A stretch of DNA of 64,000 nucleotides from positions 1-64,000 of the forward strand of contig JAFWEP010000030.1 in NCBI GenBank assembly GCA_017512885.1. The letters run 5' to 3'. Position numbers and translations under genes: made by a program. The DNA comes from Erysipelotrichaceae bacterium. Its GTDB lineage: Bacteria > Bacillota_I > Bacilli_A > Erysipelotrichales > Erysipelotrichaceae. This document shows positions 24,945 through 34,778 of the stretch, in pieces. Position 1 is the stretch's first letter, and each line of letters starts with the position of its first letter. The notes beneath the pieces are model-generated. The model was given only the letters and a program-made list of their open reading frames with translations, was not told the DNA's origin and searched no databases.

Positions 24945-25793
24945 ATGGATAAAAAACTGGTTCTGATCACCGGTGTCTCCGGTGCCGGCAAAACGACAGC
25001 GACCAATATCCTGGAGGATATGGGTTACTGCTGCATCGACCGCTATCCCAGTGAACTGCTGAGCAATCTGATCGATCTGATCCGGGACGATACTTCCTAC
25101 AAGTATCAGCATGTAGCCCTGACCATCCCGATCACGGAATACGAACGCTACCGTTCGCTCCTCAGCAATACCGGGATCGAAACGATCCTGATCCTGATGG
25201 ATGCCGATAAGGAAGAGATCATCAAGCGCTACAAGTTCACGCGAAGGGTGCATCCTTTGCTTATCTCCAACAAGGCCGAGACTCTGGAAGAAGCGATCTC
25301 CCTGGAGAAGAAGCTTCTGGCTGATTACGAAGGGGATACGCCGCATCTGATCGATACGACCCATCTCAATATGAAGCAGCATAAGGAGATGCTGGATGAG
25401 ATCCTGCACTATGACCGGCACGAGAACTTCTCGGTCTCTTTCGTGTCCTTCGGCTTCAAGAACGGGATCCCCCAGGACGCGGATTTCGTCTTCGACGTCA
25501 GGGTCCTGGACAATCCTTTCTACATTCCGGAACTGCGTTCTCTGACCGGCAATGATCCGGAAGTCTATGATTATGTCATGTCCAAGGAGAAGACGAAGGA
25601 TGTGGTCGGGAAGATGATCGCCTATCTCGATCAGTGCTTTGCCCTCTATGAACAGGAAGACAAGCGTCATATCACGGTCTGCATCGGCTGTACCGGCGGT
25701 CAGCACCGTTCGGTCTCCGTGGCCAATTACCTTTATGAACATTACAAGGAGCGGATCCTCTGCTTCTGCCGTCACCGGGAGATGAATGTATGA
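24945..25793 (+). CDS. rapZ: RapZ family nucleotide-binding protein
   Basis: The protein has 282 residues. The N-terminal kinase-like domain has a P-loop at residues 10-17 (GVSGAGKT); the C-terminal domain contains the conserved CIGCTGGQHRSV segment. Orthologues bind RNA or UDP-GlcNAc and regulate amino-sugar synthesis. The ATG at 24945 follows AGGTGA; an earlier ATG at 24927 overlaps the -10 TATAAT (24923-24928) and is rejected. It forms the usual rapZ-yvcK-whiA operon with 4- and 17-base overlaps. Confidence 0.94.
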   Translation: MDKKLVLITGVSGAGKTTATNILEDMGYCCIDRYPSELLSNLIDLIRDDTSYKYQHVALTIPITEYERYRSLLSNTGIETILILMDADKEEIIKRYKFTRRVHPLLISNKAETLEEAISLEKKLLADYEGDTPHLIDTTHLNMKQHKEMLDEILHYDRHENFSVSFVSFGFKNGIPQDADFVFDVRVLDNPFYIPELRSLTGNDPEVYDYVMSKEKTKDVVGKMIAYLDQCFALYEQEDKRHITVCIGCTGGQHRSVSVANYLYEHYKERILCFCRHREMNV

Positions 25794-26740
25794 AGAACAT
25801 TGTTGTATTCGGAGGAGGACACGGACAGTCCACCATCCTCAGCGGTATCAAATCAGTCGAAGATGTAGCTCTTTCTGCGGTCGTTACGGTCGCTGATGAC
25901 GGCGGTTCCACCGGCCGTCTGCGCACCCTCTATGAGATCCCGGCCATGGGCGATATCCGCAACGTCCTCTATGCCCTGCGCAGCGAGGACAGTCTGATGT
26001 CATCCCTGCTGAACTACCGTTTTGCCGGAGAAGAAGAACTGGATGTCGAAGGCCACAGTCTGGGCAATCTGATCCTGACTGCGCTGACCCAGATGTACGG
26101 CTCTTTCGACAAAGGCATCGAACTGCTTTCGGAAGAGTTGGGCGTCAAAGGGAAGGTCATCCCTTCCTCGCTGGAAGTGATCAGTCTCTATGCCCGGATG
26201 TCCGGCGGAACGATCGTCAAGGGCGAAGCCAACATCCCCAGTTTCAACCACCATATCGAAAAGGTCTTCTATGACCATGAAGTAGAAGCATACGCTCCGG
26301 CAGTCAAAGCCGTGGAGGAAGCTGATCTGATCATCTACGGGATCGGTTCCCTGTACACTTCGATCCTGCCCAACATCATCATCCCCGGGATCCGCAACGC
26401 TCTGGCTCAGAGCAAGGCCACCAAGATCTATTTCGCCAACTGCATGACCCAGAACAACGAGACCTTCGATTTCGATCTGCGCGATCATATCGACGCCCTG
26501 GAGGCTCACGGCGCACCGGTCGACCTGGTCGTCAAACACAGGGATGAGATCCCGCCGGAGATCTTAAAGAGATATGCGGCCGAGCATTCCACGGAAGTCG
26601 TTATCCGCAAGGAAGTGAGGCAGCCGGTCCTGAGCTTCGATCTGCTGGACTTCTCCAAAGGACTGGTCCGTCATGATCCGCAGAAGATCGCCAACGTCCT
26701 GCGTGATCTCTTAAGGAGAGAAGATGTCCTTCACCGCTGA
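25790..26740 (+). CDS. yvcK: YvcK/GlmR family protein (gluconeogenesis factor)
   Basis: The 316-residue Rossmann-like protein begins VFGGGHGQSTILSGIK, the glycine-rich UDP-sugar binding loop, and contains VTVADDGGSTGRLR and the GIGSLYTSILPNIIIPGI segment typical of the family. In Bacillus the protein binds UDP-GlcNAc and stimulates GlmS, linking carbon status to cell-wall precursors. The start overlaps rapZ by 4 bases. Confidence 0.95.
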   Translation: MKNIVVFGGGHGQSTILSGIKSVEDVALSAVVTVADDGGSTGRLRTLYEIPAMGDIRNVLYALRSEDSLMSSLLNYRFAGEEELDVEGHSLGNLILTALTQMYGSFDKGIELLSEELGVKGKVIPSSLEVISLYARMSGGTIVKGEANIPSFNHHIEKVFYDHEVEAYAPAVKAVEEADLIIYGIGSLYTSILPNIIIPGIRNALAQSKATKIYFANCMTQNNETFDFDLRDHIDALEAHGAPVDLVVKHRDEIPPEILKRYAAEHSTEVVIRKEVRQPVLSFDLLDFSKGLVRHDPQKIANVLRDLLRREDVLHR

Positions 26741-27677
26741 TATCAAGCGCGAGATCTCTTATAACGAACTGAAAGAATGCTGCTGCCGGGCCGAATTATC
26801 GGCCCTCTTACAGCTGACCTCCTCCCTGAGCTTCTCGTCGCAGGGCATGCAGCTGGTGGTCAAGACCGAGAATCCGACGACCGCCAAACGCATCAAGCTG
26901 CTGACCGAAAGGCTCTATCCGGTGGAGACCAGCCTCAGCGTCTACCAGAAGAGCAATCTCCGCAAGAACAACATCTATCGCCTGAACATCAGTGAACAGG
27001 TCCTGCCGATCCTGGAAGATCTCGGGATCTACGGCGAGAAGGGCCTGACCCCTTATCCCCGCTACGAGATCGTCCGCAAGGAGTGCTGCGCCCGGGCCTA
27101 TATCGCCGGCGCTTTCATTGCCTACGGTTCCTGCAACGCTCCGGGGAAAGCCAACTACCATCTGGAGATCGCCATGCAGGATGCCTCTTCGGCTGCCTTC
27201 GTGATCCGTCAGCTGAAACGTTTCGGCATCGAAGCGAAGAGCACCCAGCGCCGCAGCCGGCATATCGTCTACATCAAGAAAGCCGACAGCATCTCCGACT
27301 TCTTACGCTGCATCGGCGCTCAGGAATCGCTGATGGACTTCGAGAACAGCCGCATCTCGCGGGACTTCGTCAACAGCCGTATCCGTCTGGACAACTGCGA
27401 CATCGCCAATATGCAGAAAAGCATGAAAACGGCTGCTGAGCAGCTGAAGGCGATCCGCAAACTGGAAGCCCACGGCCGCTATCACGATCTGGACCGCCGT
27501 CTGCAGGATGCCGCAGAACTGCGCAAAGCCTTCCCGGAAGAGAGCCTTTCCGCACTGTGTACCGAATATGACCGCCTGCACCATGAACGGATCTCCCGTT
27601 CCGGTCTGAAGCACCGTTTCGACAAGATCCTCTCGCTGGCTGAGAATCTCGAGGATCCGGCAGGAGAAGAAGGATGA
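26724..27677 (+). CDS. whiA: DNA-binding protein WhiA
   Basis: The 317-residue protein has a LAGLIDADG-like N-terminal domain (CCARAYIAGAFIAYGSCNAPGKANYHLE) and a C-terminal helix-turn-helix region (LRKAFPEESLSALC, with RISRSGLKHRFDKI). It is known as a sporulation regulator in actinomycetes and affects division and chromosome segregation in Bacillus. GGAGAGAAG precedes the ATG, which overlaps yvcK by 17 bases. Confidence 0.95.
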   Translation: MSFTADIKREISYNELKECCCRAELSALLQLTSSLSFSSQGMQLVVKTENPTTAKRIKLLTERLYPVETSLSVYQKSNLRKNNIYRLNISEQVLPILEDLGIYGEKGLTPYPRYEIVRKECCARAYIAGAFIAYGSCNAPGKANYHLEIAMQDASSAAFVIRQLKRFGIEAKSTQRRSRHIVYIKKADSISDFLRCIGAQESLMDFENSRISRDFVNSRIRLDNCDIANMQKSMKTAAEQLKAIRKLEAHGRYHDLDRRLQDAAELRKAFPEESLSALCTEYDRLHHERISRSGLKHRFDKILSLAENLEDPAGEEG

Positions 27678-28525
27678 TCCGCCGGGCCGAAAAAGAAGAA
27701 CGAACGCTCCTGCAGGAGCTCTGGACCGGACAGGAAAAAGAAAAGAAGAAAGAGATCGCAAAGCTCTTCACGGAGCGAAGGGATGAATTCTCTTTCGTAC
27801 GGGAAGAGGAGGGGAAGATCGTCTCCTTCCTGACCGTTGAGAAGAGGGTGGTGATGCTTCGTCCTTACAAGGTCTCAGCCTCCTTCCTCTATCTGCCGCT
27901 GCAGCCGGATAAAGAGCTCTGTGAGACGGCTCTGGAGATCCTTTCCCATCAGGATCTGCTGAGCTATATGCGCACCTGCGAGATCCCGGAAGGCATCGCC
28001 TTCGAAGACCTCTATGCCCGTAAGGACTTCAGCGTCCGCCGCGGGGATCTGGAACTGCGGCAGGAGCGTCCTTACCGGGAAGAGCTTACGCCGGAAGAGA
28101 TGCTGAAGGAGTATATCCGCTACTGCGGCAGTTTCAACGGCTTTATCCCGCGCAACAGGAAAGACAGCGAAGAGATCCTGAACAGCCACCCCGGAAAAGT
28201 CCTCTATGTCCCCTATAAGGCCTATGCCCTGTATGAGGAAGAAGGGGAGGAAGTCAAGATCCGGGAGATCGTCTACCGCGATCTGGACGGGCTCAGTTTC
28301 GTTCTTTCGGAACTGCTGAAGAAGTATTATCTGGTCCGCTTTACGCTCTCTGCCGGCGAACATCCCGAACGCTGGCTGAAAGGCCTGCAGAGCGAGACTG
28401 TTTCGCCTTTCCGGGTGCGCTGCAATGATCCGGAGATGATGAGCGAACTGCTGAAAAGAGATGTGCATGACGTCAAAGAAGCCTTTGCCCCTTTGAACGT
28501 CATGATGAAGGAGGAGTTTTTATGA
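27674..28525 (+). CDS. Divergent GNAT-like protein
   Basis: The protein has 283 residues. The opening MIRRAEKEERTLLQELW resembles the first helix of GNAT acetyltransferases, followed by strands with EEGKIVSFLTVEKR. The acetyl-CoA loop is degenerate, and the rest resembles a second, inactive GNAT half, similar in size to Eis/FemX-type tandem folds. The ATG overlaps the whiA stop by four bases and the 3' end overlaps the FRG gene, so it is part of the rapZ operon. Catalytic activity is doubtful. Confidence 0.7.
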   Translation: MIRRAEKEERTLLQELWTGQEKEKKKEIAKLFTERRDEFSFVREEEGKIVSFLTVEKRVVMLRPYKVSASFLYLPLQPDKELCETALEILSHQDLLSYMRTCEIPEGIAFEDLYARKDFSVRRGDLELRQERPYREELTPEEMLKEYIRYCGSFNGFIPRNRKDSEEILNSHPGKVLYVPYKAYALYEEEGEEVKIREIVYRDLDGLSFVLSELLKKYYLVRFTLSAGEHPERWLKGLQSETVSPFRVRCNDPEMMSELLKRDVHDVKEAFAPLNVMMKEEFL

Positions 28526-29331
28526 GAGAAGTCGTGATCCACAGTTTCGAGGAACTGCAGGATGTGATCTTCCGGGACTGTTATGACGAAAAGACGATGC
28601 GTTACCGCAACAACTATGTCTACCGTGGGGTCGTCGACAAGGATTATAAGCTCATCAGCAAGCTGAACCGGGTCTGCAGTCACAACCTGCACCTGGAGGA
28701 AGCGATCATGCGCTCCTTCCGCAAATACGGCTATGCCGACGTCAAGGATATCGGCTCCTTCTGGCAGATCGCGGCCATGGGCCAGCATTACAGTCTGCCG
28801 ACCAGACTGCTGGACTGGACCTATTCCCCGCTGGTGGCTGCTCACTTCGCTACGGAAGACTACGAAGGCTATGACCGCGACGGCGTCATCTACTGTTTCG
28901 ATCTGAACGAAGTGCAGAAGCAGCTGCCGGCAGTGCTGCGGCAGGAACTGATCGAAAAGGAGACCGAAGTCTTTACCATCAATATGCTGGACAGGCATAT
29001 GAAGGATTACCATGAGATGCAGGCTCTCTCGGAAAAGCCGTACTTCCTCTTCTATGAACCGGCCAGCGGCAGCGACCGGATGGCCAATCAGTACGCCCTG
29101 TTCGCAGTCTGTTCCGATACCCGCTATACCCTGCAGGATCTGATCGATGTCGAAGAGCACAAGTCCCTCTACCGCATCATCCTGCCGAAGGAAGTCAAGC
29201 TGGAGATCCGCGACAAACTGGACTACATCAATATTTCCGAACGTCTGATCTACCCCGGTCTCGACGGTATCTGCCGCTGGATCACCCGCCGCTATGCCGA
29301 TCTGGGGCCGGTATATGGCAGGAAAAAGTAG
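28522..29331 (+). CDS. FRG-domain protein
   Basis: The protein has 269 residues. The FRG domain is marked by YRGVVDKDYKL (residues 34-44), then IAAMGQHYSLPTRLLDWTYSP (about 83-103) and AAHFA. The domain is found in many bacteria and phages but has no settled biochemical role; some members occur in defence islands. A GGAGG site precedes the ATG, which overlaps the previous gene by four bases. It is the last gene of the rapZ-yvcK-whiA transcript, next to a GNAT-like partner. Confidence 0.85.
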   Translation: MREVVIHSFEELQDVIFRDCYDEKTMRYRNNYVYRGVVDKDYKLISKLNRVCSHNLHLEEAIMRSFRKYGYADVKDIGSFWQIAAMGQHYSLPTRLLDWTYSPLVAAHFATEDYEGYDRDGVIYCFDLNEVQKQLPAVLRQELIEKETEVFTINMLDRHMKDYHEMQALSEKPYFLFYEPASGSDRMANQYALFAVCSDTRYTLQDLIDVEEHKSLYRIILPKEVKLEIRDKLDYINISERLIYPGLDGICRWITRRYADLGPVYGRKK

Positions 29332-29360
29332 TTTTTATCGCTTTTTAAATAGGTTTTGAT

Positions 29361-29388
29361 TATAATGTTTATGTCCTTTGAAAAGGAC
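29361..29388 (+). promoter_or_regulatory. -10 element and leader hairpin of the ABC importer
   Basis: A perfect TATAAT (29361-29366) is followed seven bases later by a 7-bp hairpin GTCCTTT/AAAGGAC (29373-29388), which would form at the very 5' end of the mRNA just before the GGAG site. Confidence 0.55.
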
Positions 29389-29401
29389 GAAGGAGAATAG
29401 A

Positions 29402-30649
29402 ATGAAGAAAATTATTACAACCCTTCTCGCTCTGTTCGTCGTACTGTCTCTGGCAGCCTGCTCCGGCAGCGGTTCCAGTGCAGTTCCGTCCGGAGACGCT
29501 CCGGCCGAAAAGACGACAGTAACGATCTGGCACACCTACACGGATGCTCAGCAGGAATACCTGGAAAAGGCTATCGCTGATTTCAATGCTTCTCAGGATG
29601 AGGTTGAAGTCGTTGCAGAATCCCAGCCGTATGACGGATTCACCGATAAGGTCTACCAGGCTGTCATGGCCGGCAATGGTCCGGATATGATCATCCACTA
29701 TGCTTCCGAGGCTGCCAAGTATGTCGCAGACAACAAGGTCGTCGACCTCAGCAAGTATCTTGCTCCGGAGACTGTCGCTCTGATGTCCGCATCCACCAAG
29801 GAAGAAGCTACTTCTTTCGCTGACGGTCAGATGCACATCCTGCCGATCGTTTCCTCCGGCCCGATCTTCTTCTACAACAAGGCTCTCTACGAAGAACTGG
29901 GACTGTCCGCTCCGGCTACCTGGGCTGATCTGATCGCCAACTGCGAAGCCGTCAAGGCGAAGTACCCGGATATGTTCGGTTTCGCATTCGACTCCGAGAC
30001 GGACGGTGCTCAGACTCTGATCATGCAGACCGGCAACAAGCTCTTCAATGCTGCTACCAACGAGATCCTCTTCAACACTCCGGAAGTCGCTGCTCAGATG
30101 CAGATGTACCAGGATGCGATCGCCAAGGGTCTCTTCACCAACGCCAAGTCCGGCAACTACTTCTCTGAAGACTTCAACTCCGGCCGTATCGCTGCTTACA
30201 TCGGTTCTGCAGCAGGTGCTCCGTATCTGGAGACCGAATACGGTATGGGCGCTCTCCCGCAGGGCGGCGCTGTGGAATGGGTCCCGGCCTGGAACCGTGG
30301 CATGATCGTCTTCAACTATGATGATGAAGCACGTGCTGCCGGCGCTGCGAAGTTCATCGATTACTTCGCTCAGCCGGAGATCAATGCCGGCTGGTGTGTC
30401 GCCTGCAACTACCCGGCTACTTTCGCTGCCACCATGGAAACGGAGACCTACAAGAACTTCGTTGCCGGCAACGAATCCTTCAGCTACCTGAACGCTGAAC
30501 ATGCTGGTGCTTTCCCGGCTGTTACCGCTCAGGCTTACATCCGTACCGCTCTGCAGACCCTGATGTCCTCGGTCGCCGGCGGACAGGATGTCCAGACTGC
30601 TCTGGATGAAGCTGTCGCTTACATCCAGGAAGAACTGGCTAACGAGTAA
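29402..30649 (+). CDS. Carbohydrate ABC transporter substrate-binding lipoprotein
   Basis: The protein has 415 residues. A signal peptide ends in a lipobox LAAC at residues 17-20 (LSLAACSGSG), so the mature protein is lipid-anchored. The fold is the family 1 extracellular binding protein (TVTIWHTYTDAQQEYLEKAIADFN; PIFFYNKALYEELGL), closest in feel to UgpB/ThuE-type sugar or glycerophosphodiester binders. It is very Ala-rich with optimal-looking codons, suggesting high expression. AGGAG precedes the ATG. A terminator separates it from the rest of the transporter. Confidence 0.92.
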   Translation: MKKIITTLLALFVVLSLAACSGSGSSAVPSGDAPAEKTTVTIWHTYTDAQQEYLEKAIADFNASQDEVEVVAESQPYDGFTDKVYQAVMAGNGPDMIIHYASEAAKYVADNKVVDLSKYLAPETVALMSASTKEEATSFADGQMHILPIVSSGPIFFYNKALYEELGLSAPATWADLIANCEAVKAKYPDMFGFAFDSETDGAQTLIMQTGNKLFNAATNEILFNTPEVAAQMQMYQDAIAKGLFTNAKSGNYFSEDFNSGRIAAYIGSAAGAPYLETEYGMGALPQGGAVEWVPAWNRGMIVFNYDDEARAAGAAKFIDYFAQPEINAGWCVACNYPATFAATMETETYKNFVAGNESFSYLNAEHAGAFPAVTAQAYIRTALQTLMSSVAGGQDVQTALDEAVAYIQEELANE

Positions 30650-30667
30650 GGAACTCAGCAAACAAGG

Positions 30668-30696
30668 AAAGGCACTCTGCGGAGTGCCTTTTTTTC
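30668..30696 (+). terminator. Terminator between binding protein and ATPase
   Basis: AAAGGCACTC/GAGTGCCTTT stem then TTTTTT. Probably partial, giving excess binding-protein mRNA; a TATAAT at 30700-30705 may restart transcription. Confidence 0.8.
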
Positions 30697-30728
30697 GTAT
30701 ATAATATGGGCAGAGAGGTACTTTTATT

Positions 30729-31787
30729 ATGCAAGTTAGAATTGAGCACTTGACGAAGAAGTTCGGTGATGCGGTTGCCGTCAGCGACTTCAGCATGAAC
30801 TTCGACGATGGGAAACTGGTAGCTTTACTGGGTCCCTCCGGCTGCGGCAAATCCACGACCCTGAATATGCTGTCGGGGATCCTTCCGGTCACCAGCGGCA
30901 AGATCTACTTTGATGACGATGATGTCACGAATACGCCCCCGCAGGATCGCGGTGTCGGCATCTGCTTCCAGAACTATGCTCTCTACCCGCATATGTCTGT
31001 ACTCGAGAATATCGCTTTCCCGCTGGAGATCAAGAAGGTCCCGAAGGAAGAACGCTTAGCCAAAGCCAGAGAGATGGCCAAACTGGTCCATGTCGATATG
31101 CTTCTGGACCGTAAACCGAAGGAACTTTCCGGTGGTCAGCAGCAGCGTGTGGCGATCGCCCGCGCTCTGATCAAGACTCCGCGTCTTCTGCTGCTGGACG
31201 AGCCGCTCTCTAACCTGGATGCCCGTCTGCGTCTGGAGATGCGCGAAGAGATCCGCCGTATCCAGCAGGAGACCGGCGTTACCACCATCTTCGTCACCCA
31301 TGACCAGGAAGAAGCGATGTCGATCTGCGACAAGATCGTCCTGATGAAGGACGGCTATCTGCAGCAGGAAGACAAACCGCAGACCCTCTACGATGATCCG
31401 CATAACCTCTTCGTAGCGAACTTCCTGGGCAACCCGCCGATCAATAACCTTTACGGTACGATCCAGAACGGACGCTTCGTGCTGGAAGACGGCAGTGCTT
31501 CGATCAAGATCGATAATCCCAATGCCAAGGAAGGGGAGAAGGTCGTCATGGGCATCCGTGCCGAAAGCGTCACCATCAGCAAGTCCGGTGACCATGACTT
31601 CGAAGCCGTCATCAAACAGCGTTATACGATGGGTAAGGAAGAACTGGCTTTCCTGAACATCGGCAATCAGGTCATCCGGGTCTATCTCTCCAGTGACTAT
31701 ACCTATGATGTCGGAGAGAAGGTCTTCCTCAATCTGCGTCAGAAGGGCGTCTTCCTCTTCGATCAGGAGACAGGAGAACGTATCTGA
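30729..31787 (+). CDS. Sugar ABC transporter ATPase (MsmK/UgpC type)
   Basis: The 352-residue ATPase powers the importer. Walker A GPSGCGKS at residues 35-42, signature LSGGQQQRVAIARAL, Walker B LLLLDEPLSNLDARLR, and the switch His in FVTHDQEEA are intact. The C-terminal 110 residues are a regulatory TOBE/OB-fold domain, typical of the CUT1 subfamily. It begins downstream of an internal promoter and overlaps the permease start at ATGA. Confidence 0.95.
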   Translation: MQVRIEHLTKKFGDAVAVSDFSMNFDDGKLVALLGPSGCGKSTTLNMLSGILPVTSGKIYFDDDDVTNTPPQDRGVGICFQNYALYPHMSVLENIAFPLEIKKVPKEERLAKAREMAKLVHVDMLLDRKPKELSGGQQQRVAIARALIKTPRLLLLDEPLSNLDARLRLEMREEIRRIQQETGVTTIFVTHDQEEAMSICDKIVLMKDGYLQQEDKPQTLYDDPHNLFVANFLGNPPINNLYGTIQNGRFVLEDGSASIKIDNPNAKEGEKVVMGIRAESVTISKSGDHDFEAVIKQRYTMGKEELAFLNIGNQVIRVYLSSDYTYDVGEKVFLNLRQKGVFLFDQETGERI

Positions 31788-32707
31788 TGACAGCGAAAAA
31801 GAAAAAGAAAAGGGAGGGCGGAGAGTTCAATAACGGTCTTGAACCCGTGATCTATCTTCTGCCTTTCGTGATCGGCTTACTGATCTTTACGGTCTATCCG
31901 ATCATCAATGTCGTCCTGATGTCCTTCAAGGAAGGCTACCGCTTATCCGGCAGCTTTACCGGCATCGGTCTCAAGAACTATACCCAGGTCCTGGGAGACA
32001 AGAACTTTGCGAACGCGGTCCGCAATACCTTCATCTACGTATTCAGCGTGGTACCGATCGCAACGGTACTGGCGGTCATCATCGCCAACCTGCTGAACCA
32101 GAAGATCAAGGCCATGGCGCTCTTCCAGACCGCTTACTTCCTGCCGATGGTCACCTCTTCGATCGCGGTCGGTCTTTCCTGGCGCTATATGTTCAACACC
32201 CAGTTCGGTGTCATCAACTGGCTGTTAGGTGTTTTCGGAGCCGGTCCGATCGACTGGCTGGGTGCGACCGGCGGTCAGGCTCCCTACAATATCTTCGTCA
32301 TCATCATCTTCGGCATCTGGAACATGCTGCCGTTCACCATCATCCTGCTGCTCTCCGGTCTGCAGAACATCGACCCGATGTACTACACCGCAGCCAAGGT
32401 CGACGGTGCCGATTCCGGCATGATCTTCCGCCGCATCACCGTACCGCTTTTGCTGCCGACGATCTTCTTGACGATGATCATCAACATGATCTCTTCCTTC
32501 AAGGTCTACAACGAGGTCATCCCGTTCTGGAGCGGCAAGGCCGGTGCTCTTTCCAATAACCTCTATACCATGGTCTACTACATCAAGGAGACCTTCTATT
32601 CCAAACTGCGTTTGGGCAATGCAGCAGCGGCTTCGATCGTCCTCTTCCTGATCATCTTTGTCTTCACGATGCTTCAGAAGTGGGTCCAGAAGAAGTTTGA
32701 CTACTAG
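31787..32707 (+). CDS. Sugar ABC transporter permease 1
   Basis: The 306-residue MalF/UgpA-type permease has a lysine-rich cytoplasmic N-terminus and six hydrophobic helices. The EAA loop that docks on the ATPase is AAKVDGADSGMIFRRITVPLL. The start overlaps the ATPase stop; the second permease follows after 11 bases. Confidence 0.94.
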   Translation: MTAKKKKKREGGEFNNGLEPVIYLLPFVIGLLIFTVYPIINVVLMSFKEGYRLSGSFTGIGLKNYTQVLGDKNFANAVRNTFIYVFSVVPIATVLAVIIANLLNQKIKAMALFQTAYFLPMVTSSIAVGLSWRYMFNTQFGVINWLLGVFGAGPIDWLGATGGQAPYNIFVIIIFGIWNMLPFTIILLLSGLQNIDPMYYTAAKVDGADSGMIFRRITVPLLLPTIFLTMIINMISSFKVYNEVIPFWSGKAGALSNNLYTMVYYIKETFYSKLRLGNAAAASIVLFLIIFVFTMLQKWVQKKFDY

Positions 32708-32718
32708 GAGGAAACGAT

Positions 32719-33546
32719 ATGAAAGGCGATAATATCAAGAAATTCTTCATTTATTTCTTCCTGGCTCTGGGTGCGATCGTGATGGTCTTCCCGTTCTACT
32801 GGATGATCTCCGGCGCCTTAAAGACCGCTGCGGAATACAACTCCTATCCCCCGGTCTGGGTCCCGAGCAACTGGCTCAACTTTGACAACTTCGTCCGGGC
32901 TTTCCAGAAAGCACCGTTCCAGACCTACTTCCTGAACTCTCTGCTGGTCACGCTCTGCAGCGTTACCCTGACCGGCATCGTCACCATCCTCGGTGCCTTT
33001 GCCTTCTCCCGTCTGCGCTTCCCGGGAAGAGAACTGATCTTCTCCTTCCTCTTGGCCTTCATGATGGTGCCCTTTGAAATGATGGTCATCACCAACTATC
33101 AGACGGTCACCAAGATGGGCATCATCAATACCATCCCGGTACTGATCGTACCCTTCACGACCTCGATCTTCTACACCTACATCCTGAAGAACTTTTTCGA
33201 TACGATCCCGGACAGCCTGTACTACTCCGCCCGTATCGACGGTGCCAGCAACTGGAAATACCTCTGGCGCATCATGGTCCCGATCGCGAAACCAAGTCTG
33301 GTCACGATCATGCTGCTGAATGCGATCTCCAGCTGGAACTCCTTCCTCTGGACATCGATGGTCATCAACTCCGATAAATACCGTACGATCCCGTTAGGAC
33401 TCTTCGCCTTCATGACCGAAGGCGGATCCGATCCGAAGCTGCAGTTAGCCGCCTCCACGGTCTCCGTCCTGCCGATGATCATCCTCTTCCTCTTTGCCCG
33501 GAAATACATCGTCAACGGTGTTGCCCGCGGCGGTCTGAAGGGTTAG
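32719..33546 (+). CDS. Sugar ABC transporter permease 2
   Basis: The 275-residue MalG/UgpE-type permease has six helices and the EAA loop SARIDGASNWKYLWRIMVPIA. AGGAGGAAACG precedes the ATG. Together with the binding protein and ATPase this completes a CUT1 importer. No sugar-processing enzyme or regulator lies in the same unit, so the substrate is open. Confidence 0.94.
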   Translation: MKGDNIKKFFIYFFLALGAIVMVFPFYWMISGALKTAAEYNSYPPVWVPSNWLNFDNFVRAFQKAPFQTYFLNSLLVTLCSVTLTGIVTILGAFAFSRLRFPGRELIFSFLLAFMMVPFEMMVITNYQTVTKMGIINTIPVLIVPFTTSIFYTYILKNFFDTIPDSLYYSARIDGASNWKYLWRIMVPIAKPSLVTIMLLNAISSWNSFLWTSMVINSDKYRTIPLGLFAFMTEGGSDPKLQLAASTVSVLPMIILFLFARKYIVNGVARGGLKG

Positions 33547-33563
33547 GAAAAACTGTTTTCCAG

Positions 33564-33597
33564 GAGGTTCCGGAGCATTCCGGGACCTCTTCTTTTT
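33564..33597 (+). terminator. Terminator of the ABC importer operon
   Basis: An 11-bp stem GAGGTTCCGGA/TCCGGGACCTC (one G-U) with loop GCAT, then TTCTTTTTTCT. Confidence 0.85.
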
Positions 33598-33633
33598 TCT
33601 GCTTCTGATAGCCCTTACAAGCCGGCTTGTCCA

Positions 33634-34711
<1,078 letters not shown>

Positions 34712-34729
34712 GTCTCTTATGAATGAGCA

Positions 34730-34760
34730 GGATCACCGGAGACGGTGATCCTTTTCTTTT
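34730..34760 (+). terminator. gap terminator
   Basis: GGATCACC-GGAGAC-GGTGATCC followed by TTTTCTTTT. Confidence 0.85.
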
Positions 34761-34778
34761 GTAAATACAGGTAGTTTT

